A stretch of 64,000 bases of DNA from Trichomonas vaginalis G3 (Eukaryota; Parabasalia; Trichomonadida; Trichomonadidae): assembly GCF_026262505.1 (NCBI RefSeq), contig NC_067203.1, positions 12,970,392-13,034,391 on the forward strand, given 5' to 3'. Under the pieces are notes generated by a model. The model was given only the letters and a program-made list of their open reading frames with translations, was not told the DNA's origin and made no database searches. Shown piece by piece: positions 30,089 through 40,361 of this stretch (positions are counted from its first letter, which is position 1; every line of letters starts with the position of its first letter). Made by a program: the position numbers and the translations under genes.

Positions 30089-33000
30089 ATGGATTATGAG
30101 GGATGGTGTACTGATTTTTTGAGCATTATTCTCTCACAACAGAAGCTCCAATCACGAGTATCAGAATTTATCGCTCAAATTGATGAAATCAGAACAAATG
30201 GTAAATTATTAGAACCATTTTCTTCAGAAACAGAAGATTTCATTAATATTTTTTCGCATAAGATAATCGATAGGATATTAGCTATAAAACCGTCATCAAA
30301 TGCCTATGCAAACATGCTAAATAGCATCTTACAATCTTATATCAAATTATCTCCTAATTACATCTTTTCTGAGAATCAGAGAATGATGAACTCAGTCTAT
30401 AAAATCATTACAGCATCCGAAAACCTGTTTTATGACGATTATACTTCTGGAATTTTAAGTTTTTCGACAAATACATCACCATTATTCAACGAAAACAGGA
30501 AATTATTTACGAGCACTAACTACTTATCAGTTTGCAATGATCATTATTCGTCTGATTCTCAGTTTGTTTTAGAAATCGATTCTAAAGTTTTGGAAATTCT
30601 TCTTGAATTCCAATCAAACTGGAATGAAGACTTACTAATGAACATCCTAGAAAACTACTCAGACAAGCTAATTGCCTTTGTCGACAAGTTAAATGGAAAA
30701 AAGATCCGAGATGCGAACGATAAATCCATAATGCATTGTTTTTCATTACTTATCGACTATTTAGGCGACTCTACACTATCAGATGACCTCATTGATAGCA
30801 GATTCGAACTCTGCATCAGAATGTTAAAATCTGAGTTCCTTTCTAAGCAATTTTCCGCATTACAAGTACTCATGGCCGGCAAGCCTCTTACTAGAAACCA
30901 AATTGACATGGTTAGACATGAGTTTATCATTGATTCAATTTTGGAAAATCTTCATCAAGAGACTATACATGGTTTTGCATGGCTTTTCAAGTCATTGTTA
31001 CGATTAGGACACACAGAGAACAGAATCATTGAGTCATTTTGGTTCAGAACCATAACTCAACCTTCATATTGTATTGAATACTTTACAAAAGAATGGAACA
31101 CGATTGTTCCTGTTATTCCTGACGACCAAATTGATTTCTTCTGGAAAACAGTGTCAAATTCCAAAATTTTGCCAATCCAAGTTTTACAATTTTTGATTGA
31201 CGTCAAAGAACACGTTCCAGAAGCGAACAAACTTGATGTATTCCACAGATTGTTCAATTCTAGTGACAATCAGACCAAAAATTACTCAGATATTCTTTGT
31301 AAAACTGTAATTCATTATATTCCTAACGACGAAGCCACGAAACAGACGATACAGAATATGTGTCTCTCATTACTTGAAGAAAACAGGAACGTTGCACCCG
31401 CAATGTCATGTTTGAAATTATTATGCAAAGATTTCGATCAAGAGCACGCGCAAGTCATAGTCAGGAAGATCATTAACAACGCAAAGAACCTGAGAGCCAT
31501 ATCAACATATCTTTTAGACTTGATCAGCGCGTTATTAGGAAGATTTAATTCCGAAATCACAATGGAAGACTACAATTTGATCAAAAAGTGTTTTAATTCA
31601 TCATTGGATGTCGCTCCCGAGCATCTTGAGAAGTTTTTGAACAATCCTTACATTGTTTCAAATAATATTTTGAATTTGGACATGAAAATCAATTATTTCC
31701 AATCATTGACACGAAAGAAATCATTAGATCCTGGTTATATTAAGTTAGTTTTCACTTTCTTTAACTTAATTAACAAATCTAATTTTGATTCTCGATTTGT
31801 CAAGTGTCAGACCCTTGATTTACATTGTATTGATGGCATGTGGGTGTTTCTCAATACAACAGGATCACAAGATGTCGTTGAAAGGATTTGTCAAATATAT
31901 AATTTCTCATCAGATCCAAAAAACATCGAGAAATTCATAGAACAAGTCACAAAAGACCCGATTGACCATAACAAGATAAATTGTTTGGAAACAATGATGA
32001 TCAAAAAAGAATCATTGATAACAGGAAGAAATCAAAATAGATGGGATAATGATTCAACAAAACAAAAAGTGCCAGTTACAGGAGATTTCACTGGTTTGCT
32101 TCTTCTTCCTGAAACAATCGCAAGTGATGACTTGAAAAAGATATTTTCTGAAATGTTCGGCTGTTTGACAGAAAATTTGACACTAAAAATTGACAAAAAA
32201 GTTTGTTTTGGAGTTGTAAACCTCTCAAATCAAACAATGATCGAAATCAAAACTAAAAACAGCTTGAAGTTTGAAAATATCATTTTTCCAAGTCAAGTTT
32301 TGTCAAAAAGCGGTTTGTATCGTCGTCTTTTACCATTTTTATCATCAGGGGATGAAAAAATCGAAGAAAAAACTTTGAATGTTTTGAACATGTTGCCGAC
32401 AATTAAAGAAATAATTGATGAACTAAATTCAGAGAAACCGCCATGGCAAACGATATTCAACAAGTCACAGAAATCAAAATTGAGTTATTATCTCATGACG
32501 ATAGGAAAACTAACATCTACAGAACAATACACGAATAAGTTCTTTGTCAATGGCGGTGTCATGGCTTTCTTCGATACTTTGTTCTATGACAAAGATTTCT
32601 GTGGTTTGAGTTTGATAACGAAAATACTTCAGACAATTTTGACGGCTCCTGTTGGTCCTGCAGCTGAAATTGAAAGAGGAACAATGTTGGCAAATTTATC
32701 AAAAGAAAAAGTGATATTTATATATGACATGATTTCGGAGTTAGTTTTTTCTGATGAAAACGCTGCTGAGAAAATTTTTAATTTTGTTTTGTTGGCCGGC
32801 CAAACAAATTCTGACATCGTTGAAAATCCGTCACTTTTTAATTTAATCAAATCCACAATTTTCCACAAAAACCAAATTTTTAGGAATTTGATTTCTAAAT
32901 TGGTTCATCTTAGAAAAGTGACAATGTCAGATTTCCTACCATTTTTAACATTATCTAAGAATAGTTATTGTACAGTTTATTTCAACATTTTGAAGGAATG

Positions 33001-36000
33001 TTCGATGAAAGGAACAAAAGAAGATTTCACAAAAATTGTTTCTTTCTTTAAAGAGCAATTTCCTTCTTCAAATGAATTCATTGATCAATTGGATGTCAAA
33101 TACATGCCAATAGAGTTTATCGATGGAATAATTAACTCTCTAATCATGTTCCCAAAGGAATCAATGTCAGATCAATTGAAGTTAATGAAATTTATCGTTA
33201 ATAACGTGCTTCTTAATTCATGTCACTTTTACAATGTCAGTTCAATTTACAGATTATTAATTGAACTGTCAAAAGACGATACATCTGTCAAAAGTGAACT
33301 GTTGAAGATATTAAGTGTTTATCACAAATCCTTTGATAACGAGAACACGAATCAAATACTGATGAATCATTCCGAGAACAAATTCAGAGGACTTAAAAAT
33401 CTTGGAGCAACATGTTACATGAATTCCGCTTTGCAAGTTTTGTTTAACATTCCTGAGTTTTCTAATACATTATTAGAGAGTAATATAAAGAAAAACAAGG
33501 ATGAATGGTTGGAAAGACTCCAAATTTTGTTTGCAAAAATGAAGTATTTCCCTGATTCTGTAATTGACACTTCTAAATTTGCTGAAAAATGGTTGGATTT
33601 CGATAAACAACCAATAGATGTAAGCAAACAAGAAGACTCCTTGGAATTCCTGCAAATGGTTTTAGATAAAGCAAATGACAATTTGCCAGGAATTGCAAAC
33701 AAATTCACCGGCCAAATTGTGTCAGAAATCAAAGGAGTAACAACAGAATTCAAAACAGAAACTTATGAAAATTTCACAGTTTTCGCCGCAGAAATTGAGA
33801 ACAAAAAGGATTTCAATGATTTATTTAGTTCATTCTTGTCTCCAAACACTTTCTCTGGATCTAATAAATATCTGGCAGAAGGAATTGGAAAAATTGATGC
33901 AACTCAAACACAGTTCATCAAAATTTTGCCAGAAATTCTGATAATTCAATTAAAACGGTTTAATTTTGACATGTCACTTGGTCAGAGACAAAAAATTTCA
34001 TCGAGTTTCGAATATCCTCTTGAATTAGATTTATCACAAATAACAAAACAAGACAACGAAGAAGAAGATGAGCAAGAAACAAAATACAAACTAGAAAGTA
34101 TCATTTGTCATTACGGAACAGCGCAATCAGGTCATTACATCAGTTACATAAAGAAATCAGTTGAAGCAGATGACGAAAAAACGCAAGAAAAATGGTTTTT
34201 GTTCAATGACAGTTTAGTTTCGGAATTCAAAGGAGATTTAGTAAAAGAAACAAAAGGAACAGAATCAATGCATTACGAAGTAAGTTGGGGAAGTGGAAAA
34301 CCTTCTGCTTACGTTTTAATTTATAGAAGAAATGATGTAGTTCCTGAAAAATTGAAAGCAAATAAAATTTCAAAAAGTGTCATTGATGTCATAAAACCCA
34401 TGCTTTCCAAAGCAATTTTATTCAATATCCTGACATCCAATGAATACTGCGAATTCATATTGGAAGTGTGCGACGAAGGAGACATTTTATTTGAGTATTT
34501 AACGAAATGTTTGACGACGATTACTAAATCAAAAATTTTGGATTTGATACAGAATAAATTGCAGAATTTAGCGAATGGAAAAGAATTCGCGAATTATATT
34601 CTCAGCAAATACGATTCGCATTTCAATTGTTTACTTAAGAGTCCTTCCAAAGAAATGAGGAATTGTTATGCAGAAGTTTTATGTCGAGCAATGCAAACAG
34701 CGGATTCAAAAGATGTTGAAGAAATGTTGAATTATTTGACATCGAAATTTGACGAAATTATGAAATATTGGCAGAATTTCGATGAATTCTTTTTACCTTT
34801 CTTGCAATCGGTAACATTAAGTTGTTCTAATGAATCAAAACTTATTCCTTTATTCTTTGATTTTCTTGTGAAAACAATTCCTGAATATGCAAATCAAAAC
34901 AAAGAATTTTCTTATCAAAGAATTAATTTGAGTTCTGTTTTTAAGTTGTTGTTTGTTTTGTTGAGTTCCCCACAACTAAGATCCAATTACCAGAAGACTG
35001 TTTTCAACTCAAACTTCTTGGATAATTGGTTCCAATCAACTTACCACGCTTTGGCTTTTTCGCAGCTTTTGAGAAGTTTCGTAATTGAAAACAAAGATTT
35101 GTCACAGACTTTCTTCGATTTCTTCTCACAAAACGCTGACCAGTTGAGTCCACAAGCTGCTGCAGGCCATTTCTCTGTTATTATAGCTTCAAACACTGAT
35201 CAAACATCATCCCAAATTGGTTGGGTTTTTAAATTTTTATTAACAAAAAGTGACAATTATATTACACAATTTTTGAGTTCTTTAGAAGAGAAAATCACTG
35301 AAAGCCACATTGATTTCATTAATGCCGTATTGAATTATGTTAATATTTGGTGCAATAACTGGTTATTCTCAGAAAATCCGTTTTTAAGAAAGGAAACGAA
35401 GAAATTCGTGATAAATGTCTTTGATTCACAAAACGCGAATCAAAGAGTATCAACATTAGTTGATAAACTTCTAGAAAAACTTCCTGAATTATCTAAATTA
35501 TGTCTGCAAATTAAATACAGACAAGATTTTGTTCAAAAACAAATTCCTGCAACAACATTTTATAAATTGTTGAAATGGTGTTCGCAAAAACAAATTTGCT
35601 ACAACAAATTTGTGGAAAAATCAAAATTATTATGTGATAATTTGATACAAATAAAGAATTTGAGATCGAAACACTTCAATAACCTTCTGGAATTGATAAT
35701 TAAAACAATTCCAAGTCAAGTTTTCTTCAGAAAAGTTGATTGTTATCGATTTTTGTCTGCGTTTGATTCTTTTAGGTCTTTCAGTGATGAAACAATTGAC
35801 ATTGCAATTAATTCATTGAATTACGCAAGAGCAGATAATTCTTTAACTGTTTCTTCATCAGTTTTGCTTCAAAACGCAATTAATTCTATACTTTTGAATG
35901 TTAATTGTTCATCTTTGAAATCGTATCAAGAACTTAATTTAATTTGTAGATCTTTAGTTAATGAAGAAACTACCGCTAACAATGTAGCAAAGTTTTTGTT

Positions 36001-36595
36001 CGGTTCTCCTAATTTCCATGAAATATTTGATGAAAATTTGACAAATCCGTTGGATTTGACACTTTATTTATTGCGAGAATATCCTGAAACATCTTTAATT
36101 TTCATGCAGTCGAAAGCGAACGAATTTGTTCACAAGTTCACTCTTGAAAACATGGATGTTCAGACAGGATTTGTTGTTCTTAGAGAATGGACAGATTCAT
36201 TCAAGACAGAAACAATAAACAAAAGAGATTGGTTCAGAAGACCTTTGATTCAACCAATTATTTTGTTTTGGCAGAAAAGTGAACTTATTTCTGAAATTTG
36301 TCAGCGATTGACGAAACCTTTTACGAATATCCACGATTCTGATGAGATGATCAACCTTCTTGTCTGTTTGGCGATGCTTTCTCCTTCAATTGCATCGATT
36401 GTAATTTCAGAACTTTCGAAATCGAAAGAAAAAATTGATTTTACAAATGAAAAAATATCAGTTTTGATTTCAATGGCTGTTTTGGAAACACCAGAGAGTT
36501 CGATTTCATTCTTAACTGATATAATTCCATCAGCTCCTGCTTTTGTCAAATCAATGCTTTCAAGAGCTTTGGCAAGAGTCAAAGCAATCTTATAA
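30089..36595 (+). CDS. Giant ubiquitin-specific protease (peptidase family C19, USP9X/USP34-like)
   Basis: A 2168-residue intronless frame. The ATG at 30089 is chosen because it lies 17 bp after an Inr; the frame is open 12 bp further but without ATG. Residues 1 to ~1090 and ~1430 to 2168 are helical, ARM/HEAT-like, as in the very large USPs that use these arms for substrate docking. The catalytic domain is at about 1098-1418: Cys box GLKNLGATCYMNSALQVLF with nucleophile C1109, QEDSLEFLQMVLD, then IIKILPEILIIQLKRFNF, His box HYGTAQSGHYISYI with H1349, and FNDSLVSEF with D1374. All three catalytic residues are present, so the enzyme should remove ubiquitin from proteins in cytosol or nucleus. 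The usual CxxC pair of zinc-type USPs is not evident in the insert region. It is the only long intact gene in the window unaffected by mobile elements. Confidence 0.95.
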   Translation: MDYEGWCTDFLSIILSQQKLQSRVSEFIAQIDEIRTNGKLLEPFSSETEDFINIFSHKIIDRILAIKPSSNAYANMLNSILQSYIKLSPNYIFSENQRMMNSVYKIITASENLFYDDYTSGILSFSTNTSPLFNENRKLFTSTNYLSVCNDHYSSDSQFVLEIDSKVLEILLEFQSNWNEDLLMNILENYSDKLIAFVDKLNGKKIRDANDKSIMHCFSLLIDYLGDSTLSDDLIDSRFELCIRMLKSEFLSKQFSALQVLMAGKPLTRNQIDMVRHEFIIDSILENLHQETIHGFAWLFKSLLRLGHTENRIIESFWFRTITQPSYCIEYFTKEWNTIVPVIPDDQIDFFWKTVSNSKILPIQVLQFLIDVKEHVPEANKLDVFHRLFNSSDNQTKNYSDILCKTVIHYIPNDEATKQTIQNMCLSLLEENRNVAPAMSCLKLLCKDFDQEHAQVIVRKIINNAKNLRAISTYLLDLISALLGRFNSEITMEDYNLIKKCFNSSLDVAPEHLEKFLNNPYIVSNNILNLDMKINYFQSLTRKKSLDPGYIKLVFTFFNLINKSNFDSRFVKCQTLDLHCIDGMWVFLNTTGSQDVVERICQIYNFSSDPKNIEKFIEQVTKDPIDHNKINCLETMMIKKESLITGRNQNRWDNDSTKQKVPVTGDFTGLLLLPETIASDDLKKIFSEMFGCLTENLTLKIDKKVCFGVVNLSNQTMIEIKTKNSLKFENIIFPSQVLSKSGLYRRLLPFLSSGDEKIEEKTLNVLNMLPTIKEIIDELNSEKPPWQTIFNKSQKSKLSYYLMTIGKLTSTEQYTNKFFVNGGVMAFFDTLFYDKDFCGLSLITKILQTILTAPVGPAAEIERGTMLANLSKEKVIFIYDMISELVFSDENAAEKIFNFVLLAGQTNSDIVENPSLFNLIKSTIFHKNQIFRNLISKLVHLRKVTMSDFLPFLTLSKNSYCTVYFNILKECSMKGTKEDFTKIVSFFKEQFPSSNEFIDQLDVKYMPIEFIDGIINSLIMFPKESMSDQLKLMKFIVNNVLLNSCHFYNVSSIYRLLIELSKDDTSVKSELLKILSVYHKSFDNENTNQILMNHSENKFRGLKNLGATCYMNSALQVLFNIPEFSNTLLESNIKKNKDEWLERLQILFAKMKYFPDSVIDTSKFAEKWLDFDKQPIDVSKQEDSLEFLQMVLDKANDNLPGIANKFTGQIVSEIKGVTTEFKTETYENFTVFAAEIENKKDFNDLFSSFLSPNTFSGSNKYLAEGIGKIDATQTQFIKILPEILIIQLKRFNFDMSLGQRQKISSSFEYPLELDLSQITKQDNEEEDEQETKYKLESIICHYGTAQSGHYISYIKKSVEADDEKTQEKWFLFNDSLVSEFKGDLVKETKGTESMHYEVSWGSGKPSAYVLIYRRNDVVPEKLKANKISKSVIDVIKPMLSKAILFNILTSNEYCEFILEVCDEGDILFEYLTKCLTTITKSKILDLIQNKLQNLANGKEFANYILSKYDSHFNCLLKSPSKEMRNCYAEVLCRAMQTADSKDVEEMLNYLTSKFDEIMKYWQNFDEFFLPFLQSVTLSCSNESKLIPLFFDFLVKTIPEYANQNKEFSYQRINLSSVFKLLFVLLSSPQLRSNYQKTVFNSNFLDNWFQSTYHALAFSQLLRSFVIENKDLSQTFFDFFSQNADQLSPQAAAGHFSVIIASNTDQTSSQIGWVFKFLLTKSDNYITQFLSSLEEKITESHIDFINAVLNYVNIWCNNWLFSENPFLRKETKKFVINVFDSQNANQRVSTLVDKLLEKLPELSKLCLQIKYRQDFVQKQIPATTFYKLLKWCSQKQICYNKFVEKSKLLCDNLIQIKNLRSKHFNNLLELIIKTIPSQVFFRKVDCYRFLSAFDSFRSFSDETIDIAINSLNYARADNSLTVSSSVLLQNAINSILLNVNCSSLKSYQELNLICRSLVNEETTANNVAKFLFGSPNFHEIFDENLTNPLDLTLYLLREYPETSLIFMQSKANEFVHKFTLENMDVQTGFVVLREWTDSFKTETINKRDWFRRPLIQPIILFWQKSELISEICQRLTKPFTNIHDSDEMINLLVCLAMLSPSIASIVISELSKSKEKIDFTNEKISVLISMAVLETPESSISFLTDIIPSAPAFVKSMLSRALARVKAIL

Positions 36596-36954
36596 TACAT
36601 TTATATTTATATATATATATTATATTTTTCTTGTTATAAATACTTTTTTTTATTTTACTTTTAATAAGAGACTTTCAATATCAATTGAACAAATAAGTAC
36701 AACATCATTTTGAATTTAATATGATTAATAGATATTAGATATGCATAGGCGCAAGGCTTAATAATATAGAAATTTGTATTTCTTCAGAACTCAGATAAAA
36801 GTTATCGAGCCATCCAGGAAAATAAAGTTTATGAGCAACAACATATTGAAAATATGGATTAGTTTGCAGAAGTCTATAATGGGAGCAAAAATTGAAAGTC
36901 GTTATACGTTAAATTAAGAATTTTTAAAATAAATTTCAGGAAGCATTACTACGC
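36596..36954. other. AT-rich intergenic DNA after the USP gene
   Basis: No gene seen. An AT dinucleotide run (TATATATATATAT) near 36605-36622 is followed by TATAAATAC near 36637, a possible polyadenylation region for the protease transcript. Confidence 0.5.
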
Positions 36955-37416
36955 CAATCTGAGATTTTCTTCATGTTTTCTTCTTCAGAAAGCACAGATC
37001 CATGTGAAATAAGAATTTCGGCCGTTTCTCTATTATTGCAAACAATTGCTATAGAAACTAAAGTGTCGGTCATATCAATATTAGCATTGATATCTGAACC
37101 GTGCACTATAAGAATTTCTGTAATTTTGATATTGTTTTTAAATACTTCGTTATGGAGTGCAGAAAACCCTCTTCGTCTTTAAAGTTGAAATTAAATATTC
37201 GCAAAGTGAAGGAATTATAAAAAGTGGTGAAAATTGATCCAAATAAACCAATAATGCTTGAAGATTATTGAATCTTGCACACACACTTAAGTTTATTTCA
37301 ATGCTGTGCTCATTAACCAAAAATGAAACAAAGTCAATGTTATGAGAAACATGAATTGAACGCAAAATCTTTCGGATTAATGTAACAACTTTTATAATAC
37401 ATAAATCTAAATCCAT
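36955..37416 (-). pseudogene. Ankyrin-repeat / DUF3447-type host gene remnant
   Basis: On the minus strand the first part (from 37416) reads IDFVSFLVNEHSIEINL, CARFNNLQALLVYLDQ and IPSLCEYLIS, the recurring pattern of the DUF3447 region that precedes ankyrin repeats in the very large trichomonad ankyrin family. A different frame continues with ankyrin repeats (FSALHNEVFKNNIKITEILIVHGSDIN, then NNRETAEILISHGS). A frameshift near 37180 separates the two, one or two repeat units are missing, and there is no start of normal length, so this is a decayed gene, far shorter than family members with many repeats. Identification is by pattern and fairly firm. Confidence 0.75.
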
Positions 37417-38361
37417 CCTTTACTCAAATTGATAGTAATTTGGAGAAAATTATGATTGCTCACTTGTGAAAGTCTCATACGTTTGCTAATGCATTAATAC
37501 TTATTCAATTTTTTTAGCAAATCGAATAAGATTGAGCAAATATATCGAAGAAAACAACTAAAGTAGATGTAAATATGTTATCAAATGCATTTTTTCACAC
37601 GGTAGATACGATTTTCGAATGCATTTGAAATAAAATTTAATTTTAATGGATGGAACTCTAAATATTCCACTTGATTGAGTGTGGTATATATTTACTACAT
37701 AAAACACGATTACACCATCATTTTGAGCCTGTCTCAGAACCACCTCAAATTAACAGATTTGGAATCATTTATTGGATCTTATTATATTATCACTTAATTT
37801 CTGTTCTAATTAGTCAAGATTATAACGTAGATGGAAAAGAAGCTTCCCACAATTTTGAGAGCTTCTGACGTGGTTGTGCCGTCATTTGCCTTCGCCAGGC
37901 AGATTGATAGTAATGGAGAAAAACTTTTTATGCTATAGTATATAGTATTTATTTTTCTAGTTGGAAACTTATAATTCTTATCTCGGATATCGATTTGTTA
38001 TTGTATATATAACATATTTTTCGAGTTCATTTTCATTAATTTGGGGTTTTATTTTCTTTCGCACTTTTCCCTTTTTACCCCTATCGTTTTCATTTTTGAG
38101 GTAAAAAAATGGCATAGAATTTGCTTAATAGTGATTAAATATGATATCACATACTATCCTGAATCTATATTAATAATTATTTAGCATTACCAGATTAAAA
38201 AGTGACTGTCATCCGCCATTTTTGAATACTCTAATTGAGAGTATTTTTGGCCTGACGAATATGGCTTATTTTCCACCTACATCATTAGCTGATTTTCTCC
38301 AAACTCTTAAATTGTCAGATCTGACATTATCACCATTGAATTTTTTTCCGAATAATTTTCA
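37417..38361. other. Intergenic DNA, no gene recognised
   Basis: About 945 bp without a credible gene. A short frame of about 61 codons at 37558-37743 (minus) shows no domain. Slightly less AT-rich patches near 37850-37910 (GACGTGGTTGTGCCGTCA) are unexplained. Confidence 0.5.
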
Positions 38362-38366
38362 TCATT
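38362..38366 (+). promoter_or_regulatory. Host initiator (Inr) of the interrupted small gene
   Basis: TCATT matches TCA+1Y(T/A), +1 at 38364, 10 bp before the ATG at 38374. This is the best evidence that the short frame behind it is the start of a real host gene. Confidence 0.6.
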
Positions 38367-38472
38367 TTTTAAAATGCTATGTGCATTAACGATGCTCACA
38401 TCGTCTCGATTACAAATATCGAACCCGAGACGTATTAAACCCTTACTCAGACAAGATGTAAAAGCATATGAT

Positions 38473-38529
38473 GGGTCGTTATCGATTTTGTAATTTAATC
38501 GTTATCATCTTTTTCTAAACGTGCATTTT
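38473..38529. repeat. Left TIR of MULE-like element 2
   Basis: From GGGTCGTTATCGATTTTG to AACGTGCATTTT; mirrored at 43282-43367. Confidence 0.88.
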
Positions 38530-38936
38530 CTTCATATTGGGATAATGAACATAACTTGTTCTGAGCTTCCAATGCACAAATCGTTTTTATTCTAAATGGA
38601 TTCATTCCTACAAGTTTGGCAGAAATCAGTGAATATCATCATATATCGAATTCTTCAATTTGGCAATTTATTTAAAATCGTTCTCAAGAATTCTTATCTT
38701 CATATAGTCAAATAAAATGGAAATGCGAAAACAAACCTTTATTCGATATTACAAAAAAAATTATATTGATCGCTAAGATTTAAATACGTATAGTTTAAGT
38801 ATATGTGGTATCATTATGTGCATATTCTGATATATATACTTGAATGATATCACAAAAATAACAGAAATACAAATCTTGAATTAAATTATATCATAGAATA
38901 CAATTTTAATAAACGAAAAATCAAACCCTCTCGCAA

Positions 38937-39253
38937 TACAGCCATTTTTAAGAGTAGTTCTTTCAAGATCTTCGAAGATTTGGAAGATCTTGGAAGAACT
39001 GCCCTCTAAATGGCTGTAGCTTCGGTATTGTTACTATCAAGTAGAAAGTTACGGTAATTACTGCCATTTTAAGAGTAGTTCTTTCAAGATCTTCCAAATC
39101 TTCGAAGATCTTGAAAGAACTGCTCTCTAAATGGCAGTAGTTTCGATGTTAACATGATAATATGAGTGAAATTTTCTTATTTGAAGTCGGTTAAAGAGCA
39201 GTTCTTTCAAGTTCCTTCAAATCAGGAAGGGTCTTGACAGAACTGTCCTCTTA
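38937..39253. repeat. Three long hairpins sharing an AGTTCTTTCAAG arm
   Basis: Three ~65-80-nt near-perfect palindromes at about 38937-39018, 39060-39138 and 39191-39253. The first two pair TACAGCCATTT/AAATGGCTGTA and ACTGCCATTT/AAATGGCAGT at the base and AGTTCTTTCAAGATCTT with its complement above. The third is more divergent but still folds. Confidence 0.85.
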
Positions 39254-39448
39254 TTGATTGGAATACCGGTATTTTACGTTGGTAAATGCTTGATTTGAAT
39301 TGGGGGCTGAGTGTTGGAGAAAAAAAAACATTAAAAAAAATAAAAAGTGCCAAAATAAAAGAATTCAATCTACATATATATAGTATTTCTAGGCCTGTCC
39401 AAACTTTTAAAAAAGCTTACCACGTGGAAGGAAGAGACCAAAAAATCG

Positions 39449-39471
39449 TACCTCGGCGGCTTCGCCGCCTC
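39449..39471. repeat. GC-rich mini-hairpin
   Basis: GGCGGC-TTC-GCCGCC, with flanking CTCGG words, in AT-rich surroundings; a perfect 6-bp stem with three-base loop. Confidence 0.7.
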
Positions 39472-39587
39472 GGCACTAAAAACAGCATATCATATTTAAT
39501 ATGTCCTTTTTTCTTTTTCTCTTTTCCTCTTTCTCTCTCCTTCTTTTCTTTCTTCTCTTTTTCCTTCTTTTCTTCTCACTTTCTTTT

Positions 39588-40361
39588 TGGAGCTGCTTTA
39601 CTTTGAAATCTCTCATCAATTGATGAGAGAAATAATAGTAAAGTAGCTTCAATGTAAATACGTACATTGATTGGGTTATGGTTAGCGGTAATGTCTGTAT
39701 GTAGTTCGATTGGAGCTGCCTCACTCTGAGATCTCTCATCAAATGAAGAGAGTTCTCAGAGTGAGGCAGCTCCAATGTATATGTGCGTATTGATTGGGTT
39801 GCTGTAAGAAGCAGTGCTTGTGTGTAGTTCGATTGGAACTGCTTTACTCTGAGATCTGTCATCAATCGATGAGAGTTCTCAGAGTAAAACTGTTCCAATG
39901 TGTAATCTTGTGCTAGCTTGTCTGTTCGATTGGAACTGCTTTACTCTGAGTTCTCTCATCAATTGATGAGAGAAATAAGAGCAAAGTAGCTCCAATGTAT
40001 ATATGTGTATTGATTCGGTTTGGTTAGCTGGACTGTCTGTGAGTAGTTCGATTGGAACTGCCTCATTCTGAGATCTCTCATCAATAGATGAGAGAAATAA
40101 GAGTAAGGCAGTTCCAATGTATATAATCGTATTGATTTGGTTGCTTTAAGTTGGAGTGTTTGTGCGTAGTTCGGTTAGAACTGCTTTGCTCTGAGAACTC
40201 TCATCGATTGATGAGAGTTCTCAGAGCAAAGCAGCTCCAATGTGTAAATTTGTATTAGTTCGGGTGAAAGAAGTTGTAGTGCTGGTGCGTAGTTTGACTA
40301 TCAAGAAGCTCGCGATTCAAAACTCATCAAATGAAAAGTTTATAGTGGGCTTCTTGATAAT
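39588..40361. repeat. Array of seven regularly spaced ~68-nt hairpins
   Basis: Hairpins at about 39588, 39709, 39832, 39929, 40051, 40174 and 40299 (spacings 121, 123, 97, 122, 123, 125 bp). Stems begin ATTGGAGCTGC or ATTGGAACTGC, continue with CTGAGATCTCTCATC, turn around a short AATTGATG-type loop and return. Paired changes preserve the stem between units, for example CCTCAC/GTGAGG in the second and CTTTGC/GCAAAG in the sixth. A different but equally self-complementary unit (ATCAAGAAGC/GCTTCTTGAT) closes the array. Linkers are similar too (GTATTGATTGGGTT, GTGTAGTTCG). This looks like a set of hairpin RNA precursors or structured repeats, not protein-coding DNA. Confidence 0.88.

Noticed and set aside
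32629-33753. Minus-strand frames inside the ubiquitin protease gene
   Set aside because: Shadows of the long plus-strand gene, with no motifs or promoters.
37558-37868. Possible second ankyrin or unknown gene near 37.6-37.9 kb
   Set aside because: No repeat motif, no start signal; open only for about 60 codons in each direction.
39476-39898. 140-codon minus-strand frame in the second MULE-like element
   Set aside because: It runs through the CT tract and the hairpin units, where palindromes give open frames by chance.
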